From Pseudomonas nitroreducens NBRC 12694 (GTDB taxonomy: Bacteria > Pseudomonadota > Gammaproteobacteria > Pseudomonadales > Pseudomonadaceae), in NCBI RefSeq assembly GCF_002091755.1, contig NZ_BDAI01000010.1, positions 124,001-188,000 of the forward strand: a stretch of 64,000 nucleotides of DNA, written 5' to 3'. How positions within the stretch are numbered: position 1 is the first letter of the stretch; each line of letters starts with the position of its first letter. This document shows positions 59,735 to 64,000 of the stretch, one piece after another. The translations under genes were made by a program, and so were the position numbers. Below the pieces are notes generated by a model that ran no database searches, was not told the DNA's origin, and saw only the letters and a program-made list of their open reading frames with translations.

Positions 59735-60439
59735 TCAGATCAACCCGGCCAGCTTCAACCAATGACGATAGAACCCTTCCGCCACCTGGTTCATCGCCGC
59801 CACTCGCTGCGGCAGACCGTCGAGCATGACTGCTGCGCTTTCCTGGCTCGGCTGACTGGGATCGAGGTATTCCGGGAAACCGTTGACCCAATCGCTCACC
59901 AGTTCCTCGGTCATTTCCGGGTGGCCCTGCAGGCCGAGGATGCGATCGCCATAGCTGAAGCCCTGGTTCTCGCACCAGGGGCTGGACAGCAGGCGCGTGG
60001 CGCCTTCGGGGATGTCGAAGGTATCGCCGTGCCACTGGTAGATCGGGAATTCGTCGGGCAGGTGCGCCAGCCACGGGCTCTGGCCTTCCTGGCGGCGCAT
60101 CGGCTGCCAGCCCAGTTCGGTGTACGGCAGGCGACGGATGTCCGCGCCCAGCGCCTTGGCCAGCAACTGGCCGCCCAGGCAGTGGCCGATCATCGGTACG
60201 TCGCGCTCGATGAAGCGGCGGATTGCTGCGATCTCGTCGCGCAGCCATGGCAGGTCGTCGTTCACGCTCATCGGCCCGCCCATGATGGCGACGGCCCTGG
60301 GCCGTTCCAGGTCGTAGCCTTGCAACTCGCCCAGGTCGGCACGGCGGACGTCGAACGGCAATTGCAGACGGTCGAGCACCACGCCCAGATGGCCGGGCGG
60401 GCAGAAATCGACGTGGGTCAGGATCAGGATATCGGTCAT
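59735..60439 (-). CDS. class I glutamine amidotransferase-like protein
   Basis: A 234-residue single GATase domain. The nucleophile is in PMIGHCLGGQLLA and the His-Glu pair is in LGLQGHPEMTEE. The family includes gamma-Glu-putrescine hydrolase-like and GMP-synthase-like proteins. Its place beside a polyamine operon makes a polyamine or gamma-glutamyl substrate conceivable, but it is read from the opposite strand and may be unrelated. GGAGGTG lies before the ATG, so the start is firm. Confidence 0.85.
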   Translation of the reverse strand: MTDILILTHVDFCPPGHLGVVLDRLQLPFDVRRADLGELQGYDLERPRAVAIMGGPMSVNDDLPWLRDEIAAIRRFIERDVPMIGHCLGGQLLAKALGADIRRLPYTELGWQPMRRQEGQSPWLAHLPDEFPIYQWHGDTFDIPEGATRLLSSPWCENQGFSYGDRILGLQGHPEMTEELVSDWVNGFPEYLDPSQPSQESAAVMLDGLPQRVAAMNQVAEGFYRHWLKLAGLI

Positions 60440-60539
60440 GGTCACCTCCGCGCGGCAGTCTGCCGCATCGGTGGCGCCGGGGGAACCGGGCGTGTCCGCA
60501 AGGTCCTTCTTGCATCGCCGCCTTTGCCGACGTGAAGAA

Positions 60540-60568
60540 GCGCGCCGTCACTGCTGGCGACGGCGCGC
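60540..60568 (-). terminator. possible terminator of rraB
   Basis: GCGCGCCGTC/GACGGCGCGC stem 59 bases past the stop, followed on the minus strand by a short T-rich tract. Weak. Confidence 0.35.
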
Positions 60569-60626
60569 TGTCTGGTTTCGCGGGTAGAAGATCGGCCGCC
60601 ATGAAAGGCGGCTCAACGACGTGCTG

Positions 60627-60965
60627 CTAGCGCAGGGAAGTGACCTCCTGGGTCACGCCCCATCCATCGAGAATACCGCCCAGTGGCACCACGACCTCCT
60701 CAAGATCGTGTTCGAAATCACCGATGGCGGCGTGGGTGGCGAACATCACCTTGCTGATCTGCAGGCTCCAGCCGCCGTCATCGCGGGCCTCGACCTGGGT
60801 TCTCAGCGATTCGCCGCGAAACTGCCGGGCAGCTTTGCGGGCGTTCTGTTCATCGGAAAAGATGGCGAAAAAGTCGATGGGATGAATGCGTGCGAAATCG
60901 AAGCCACCTTCCTTCATCCGGCGCAACACGTTGACGCTGATATCCTCCGAGAGGGGCTTTTCCAT
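60627..60965 (-). CDS. rraB: RraB-family ribonuclease E inhibitor
   Basis: A 112-residue protein of the RraB fold: MEKPLSEDISVNVLRRMKEGGFDF at the N terminus, DFFAIFSDEQNARKAARQF in the middle and EEVVVPLGGILDGWGV at the end. In enterics RraB binds RNase E and changes the set of RNAs it cuts. AGGAGGT lies seven bases before this ATG; a GTG three codons earlier overlaps that site and is rejected. Interestingly, rraA is also in the window. Confidence 0.8.
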   Translation of the reverse strand: MEKPLSEDISVNVLRRMKEGGFDFARIHPIDFFAIFSDEQNARKAARQFRGESLRTQVEARDDGGWSLQISKVMFATHAAIGDFEHDLEEVVVPLGGILDGWGVTQEVTSLR

Positions 60966-61242
60966 GGTACGCACCTCCTGTCGAGACGTTCAGAGTGTAT
61001 TCCCCGCCAACGAACGCGGCCTTGGCGGTCGCGTTCCGGGCACTTCAGTGTGCCGCCAGGAAACGTCAAATGCCGCAACGTCCCCCGAAATGGTGGCCAA
61101 CTCCGCCGAACGCGCCGAGCGGCGCAACGGAAATATACCGGCCACATTTCTCAGCGTAGCGTCTCGGCGCCCGACCTGCCGCTACTTTGACGCTTTGCTC
61201 CGCTCGGCGGCGACAGGCGGCGGATGGCGCAATCCCGCGGCA

Positions 61243-61926
61243 CTAGCCGCCCAGCGCGATGCACAGGCCCGTCATGGCAACGCCAAGGGCCGTGAAGCCC
61301 AGCGCACCCGGCCAGGGGGAGTCACCGGACCAGCGGCTGAGCAGCCAGCCCAGGCCAAACAGCATGACCACGCCGATGCCCTGGGCGATGCGCAGTGCCA
61401 TCAGTTCGTCCGGCACCAGCCACAACGGCAGGATCAGCGGCAGGGTGATGCCGCTCACCAGCAGCACGATCAGCAACGCCGCCAGCCAGACAGCGGCACC
61501 GCCACCGCGCGGCTGACCGGTCCCCAGTTCCGAGGCCATCAGCCGCTGGCGCAGGTTCCAGAGCTCATCCGGGTGGAGCACTGCCACCAGCCTGGGCGGC
61601 AGGAACTCGTCGAGCCCTTCACGAAAGTCGGTGTCGCTCGAAACACCCCGCAAAGCGCGCAGCCGCCCGTGCTGGTGCACCCGCTCCACCCGCAGGCGCA
61701 CCAGCAGCATCAGGGCATCCACCACGCCCCAGGCGATGTTGCAGCCCAATGCGGCGACGACCAGGTCCTGTCGGCTCGCACCGCCACTGGCAGCAGAAAT
61801 CACCGAGATGATGGTCAGGGTCATGATCACCCCGTAGGTCATCTCGCTGATCCGGTCGAACGGTGTGGTGATGTCCTGCAGCACTCGCTGCCAGACAGAG
61901 GGCTGGGGTTCGGGGATTCGCTGCAT
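61243..61926 (-). CDS. multi-pass membrane protein, possibly VIT-like
   Basis: A 227-residue inner membrane protein. Hydrophobic segments lie near residues 32-48, 58-76, 145-170, 178-195 and 205-225, with a polar loop at about 80-140 carrying RLRVERVHQHGRLRALRG. The first segment (DRISEMTYGVIMTLTIISVIS) is reminiscent of the VIT1/CCC1 family of metal transporters, but the match is weak. GAAGGAGG precedes the ATG. No neighbour clarifies a role. Confidence 0.6.
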   Translation of the reverse strand: MQRIPEPQPSVWQRVLQDITTPFDRISEMTYGVIMTLTIISVISAASGGASRQDLVVAALGCNIAWGVVDALMLLVRLRVERVHQHGRLRALRGVSSDTDFREGLDEFLPPRLVAVLHPDELWNLRQRLMASELGTGQPRGGGAAVWLAALLIVLLVSGITLPLILPLWLVPDELMALRIAQGIGVVMLFGLGWLLSRWSGDSPWPGALGFTALGVAMTGLCIALGG

Positions 61927-61959
61927 GGGACGGCCTCCTTCGCCGCCCCTGCAGTCTAC

Positions 61960-62721
61960 TCAGGCACGGCTGAGCCAGGCCATCACCCAGCGGTTGATCG
62001 CCGGGGGCGACAGCTGACCGGACCAGTACATGGCGCGGAACATCGCGCCGATGGGTCGGTGCACGCCGCCACTCCGGGCCTGGCGCCAGGCGGCCCGAGC
62101 GATGTCTTCGGCGACCAGGGTGACGCCCAGGCGGCGCAATACCGGGGGCTCGAAGGTCTGGCTGGCGACCATCGGCGTGCGCACGAACGGCGGCATCAGG
62201 TCGGCGACGCGGATGCCGAGCTCGCGCCACTCCAGCTCCAGCGCCTCGGTCAGCCCACGGATGGCAAACTTCGAGGCCGAATAACTGGCCATCTGCGGCA
62301 CGCCATACAGCCCAGAAGCCGAGCCCATGTTCAGCACCTGTGCACCCGGCGTGCGCTTGAGGTACGGCAGCGCGGCATAGCAACAGTTGAGTACGCCCTG
62401 CACATTGATGGCGATGATGCGGTTGTGCTCGGCGAGGCTGATGTCCTCGAAACGCCCGAAGCGCAGGATGCCCGCGCAGTTGAACAGCAGGCGCAGGTGG
62501 CCGCCGTTGGCTTCGGCGAACGCGTTCACCGCCGCCGTTACGGCCTCGGCATCGGTAACGTCCAGCGCCCTTTGCCAGGCGCCATCCAGTTCGGCGGCGA
62601 GGTTCTCCAGCGGCTCGGGATTGAGGTCGATCAGACCGACGCGCCAGCCATTGCGGTGGAAGAGCTTCGCGGTAGCGGCGCCGATGCCGGAGGCGGCACC
62701 GCTGATCAGGATGGAATTCAT
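61960..62721 (-). CDS. short-chain dehydrogenase/reductase
   Basis: A 253-residue classical SDR. The cofactor loop is ILISGAASGIGAATAK, the NAG motif is FNCAGIL, the catalytic serine is in NMGSASG, and Tyr-Lys in YSASK. The aspartate after the second strand (LIDLNPE) favours NAD. Its ATG overlaps the esterase stop by four bases. With the esterase and Baeyer-Villiger-type monooxygenase, it may oxidise an alcohol to the ketone that the monooxygenase uses. Confidence 0.9.
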   Translation of the reverse strand: MNSILISGAASGIGAATAKLFHRNGWRVGLIDLNPEPLENLAAELDGAWQRALDVTDAEAVTAAVNAFAEANGGHLRLLFNCAGILRFGRFEDISLAEHNRIIAINVQGVLNCCYAALPYLKRTPGAQVLNMGSASGLYGVPQMASYSASKFAIRGLTEALELEWRELGIRVADLMPPFVRTPMVASQTFEPPVLRRLGVTLVAEDIARAAWRQARSGGVHRPIGAMFRAMYWSGQLSPPAINRWVMAWLSRA

Positions 62722-63665
62722 CGGCGTGCTCCCTGCAGATGGCCGGCGAGATAGTTGGCAACGTCCTGCAGCGCCCGGTCGGCCACGTCCAGCAGGCCGG
62801 CGTGAGCCTGGAACACATGCCAGCAGCCGGGGAAACGTTGCAGGCTGACGCTCACGCCATGCCGCCGCGCCGCGTCGGCGAAGCGCAGGCTGTCGTTGCG
62901 CAGCACTTCATCCTCGCCGACCTGGATCAGCAACGGCGGCAAGCCGGTGAGATCAGCATGCAGCGGCGACAGTTGTGCGTCCGCGCGCGGCATGCCCGGC
63001 GGGCAGAACATCTCCATGGCGCTGTCCATCCAGGCGCGGGTGATCAGCGGATCGCCGGCCGTTGGCGCGTGCAGATGCTCGGCGGAGAGATCGGTCACCG
63101 GCGAGAAGGTCACCAGCGCGCCCGGCACCGGCAGCCCCTGCTTCTTCGCCTCCAGCGCCAGTTGCAGGGTCAGGTGGCCCCCCGCGGAATCCCCGGCGAC
63201 GGCGATGGCGGATGCCGGGATGCCTTTGTCCAGCAAGGCGCGGTAGGCCGCCACCGCGTCCTCGCGCTGGGCCGGGAAACGGTGCTCCGGCGCCAGGCGG
63301 TAATCGATCACCCACACCTCGGCCTGGCAGCGCCGCGCCAGGTTGGCGGTGATCGCCCGGTGGGTCGCCGGCGAGCCAACCAGATAGGCACCGCCATGCA
63401 GGTAGAGGATCACCCTGCCCTCGCCGCCCCCATCGGGACGCCAGACCTCGGCCGGGACACCGCCCAGCGTCGTCTGCTGACGATGCACGCCGCGAGGCGT
63501 CAGGGTTGCGGCCGTCAGCCCGCGCAGCAATGCACGTTGAGCTTTCACCGGCAACTGCGGGCCCATCAACCCGCGGAACAGCAGGTTGAGCGTGCCACGC
63601 AGGGTGGCGGTCAGGAGTTTCTGGCGGGTCGACAGCGGTACCACGGGCTCAACGGATGCAGTCAT
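62718..63665 (-). CDS. HSL-type alpha/beta hydrolase (esterase)
   Basis: A 315-residue hormone-sensitive-lipase-family esterase. The oxyanion motif is LYLHGGAYLVG, the nucleophile is in GDSAGGHL, and the histidine is in GCWHVFQ. It likely hydrolyses a medium-chain ester. Its start overlaps the end of the monooxygenase gene by 17 bases, and its stop overlaps the SDR start. Confidence 0.9.
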   Translation of the reverse strand: MTASVEPVVPLSTRQKLLTATLRGTLNLLFRGLMGPQLPVKAQRALLRGLTAATLTPRGVHRQQTTLGGVPAEVWRPDGGGEGRVILYLHGGAYLVGSPATHRAITANLARRCQAEVWVIDYRLAPEHRFPAQREDAVAAYRALLDKGIPASAIAVAGDSAGGHLTLQLALEAKKQGLPVPGALVTFSPVTDLSAEHLHAPTAGDPLITRAWMDSAMEMFCPPGMPRADAQLSPLHADLTGLPPLLIQVGEDEVLRNDSLRFADAARRHGVSVSLQRFPGCWHVFQAHAGLLDVADRALQDVANYLAGHLQGARR

Positions 63666-64000
63666 AGTCGGCGAACTCCGGCTGGCGGGTCTGTTGGCGG
63701 TAACGGAAGGTGAAGCCCGGCCAGTTGACGGTGTTGCGGCCGCTTTCGGTCTTGTACCAGCTGCTGCAACCGCGCTCCCAGATGGTGTGCTGCAGGTCGT
63801 GCTGCAACTGGCGATTGAAGCCCTGCTGTACCTGCGGTTTGAGGTCTAGGTACTTCAGGCCCTCGCGCTGGATGCGCTGCAGGCAGCCGAGTACGTAGGG
63901 AAACTGGCTCTCCAGCATGTAGATGATGGAGTTGTGCCCCAGGTTGGTGTTCGGTCCGTAGAGGATGAAGAAGTTGGGGAAGCCGCTGACGCTAATGCCC
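63649..64000 (-). CDS. flavin-dependent monooxygenase, Baeyer-Villiger type (C-terminal part)
   Basis: The frame is open to the right edge of the window, so only the last 116 residues are present. It begins with GISVSGFPNFFILYGPNTNL, a conserved block near the C terminus of Baeyer-Villiger and related flavin monooxygenases, followed by GHNSIIYMLESQ. The product would insert oxygen into a ketone to give an ester, the presumed substrate of the neighbouring esterase. Confidence 0.85.
   Translation of the reverse strand, partial: GISVSGFPNFFILYGPNTNLGHNSIIYMLESQFPYVLGCLQRIQREGLKYLDLKPQVQQGFNRQLQHDLQHTIWERGCSSWYKTESGRNTVNWPGFTFRYRQQTRQPEFADYDCIR

Noticed and set aside
1..64000. tRNA, rRNA, CRISPR arrays, prophage or insertion sequences
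   Set aside because: No cloverleaf-like tracts, regularly spaced repeats, integrase, phage or transposase genes were seen on either strand.

Overview
The window is about 64 kb of GC-rich chromosome from a Pseudomonas of the P. aeruginosa / P. nitroreducens type. The evidence is the gene content and order: cobA, oprF, sigX, cmpX, crfX, cmaX, rraA, estX, ppsA and ppsR in the arrangement known from P. aeruginosa, followed further along by pabB, thrH, cysH and cysB. The intergenic REP sequences (a GTAGGAGCGAGC core) are also typical of pseudomonads. I see no rRNA, tRNA, CRISPR array, prophage or insertion sequence.

Layout. 1-1509: the end of an assimilatory nitrate reductase gene and the siroheme methylase cobA. 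1577-7200, minus strand: the cell-envelope stress block oprF-sigX-cmpX-crfX-cmaX, then rraA and an alpha/beta hydrolase. 7266-10620: PEP synthase and its divergent regulator ppsR. 10783-13267: a DUF3300 lipoprotein with a DUF2950 partner. 13551-16623: a three-gene retropepsin / inactive transglutaminase-7TM / ATP-grasp operon. 16800-21957, minus strand: a five-gene envelope cluster resembling the Acinetobacter fil genes and, in part, the Fap amyloid export genes; two giant MalT-type LuxR regulators lie upstream (22188-27684). 27784-32994: pabB, thrH, cysH, a small redox protein, cysB and a universal stress protein. 33091-42294: mixed metabolic and envelope genes (5'-nucleotidase, PanE-like reductase, thioredoxin-like, PilZ, DAHP synthase, acetyltransferase, crotonase, macro domain, CorA). 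42476-47745: a class I amidotransferase, an isochorismatase fold protein lacking the usual cysteine, and a fatty-acid oxidation pair. 48192-49237: a 32-residue membrane micro-protein and a cytochrome c. 49485-53470, minus strand: the four-gene Anbu proteasome-like module. 53821-59574: a ydcSTUVW-type polyamine uptake and oxidation operon. 59735-64000, minus strand: a second amidotransferase, rraB, a membrane protein, and a short-chain dehydrogenase / esterase / Baeyer-Villiger-type monooxygenase set cut by the window end.

The parts most worth attention are the fil-like secretion cluster with its dedicated regulators, the two separate ATP-grasp plus transglutaminase-fold peptide-modification systems (13.6-16.6 kb and 49.5-53.5 kb), a 22-bp-period direct repeat in front of the thiolase-fadB-like pair, and about 115-bp palindromic elements present three times, two of them inside the ydc operon.
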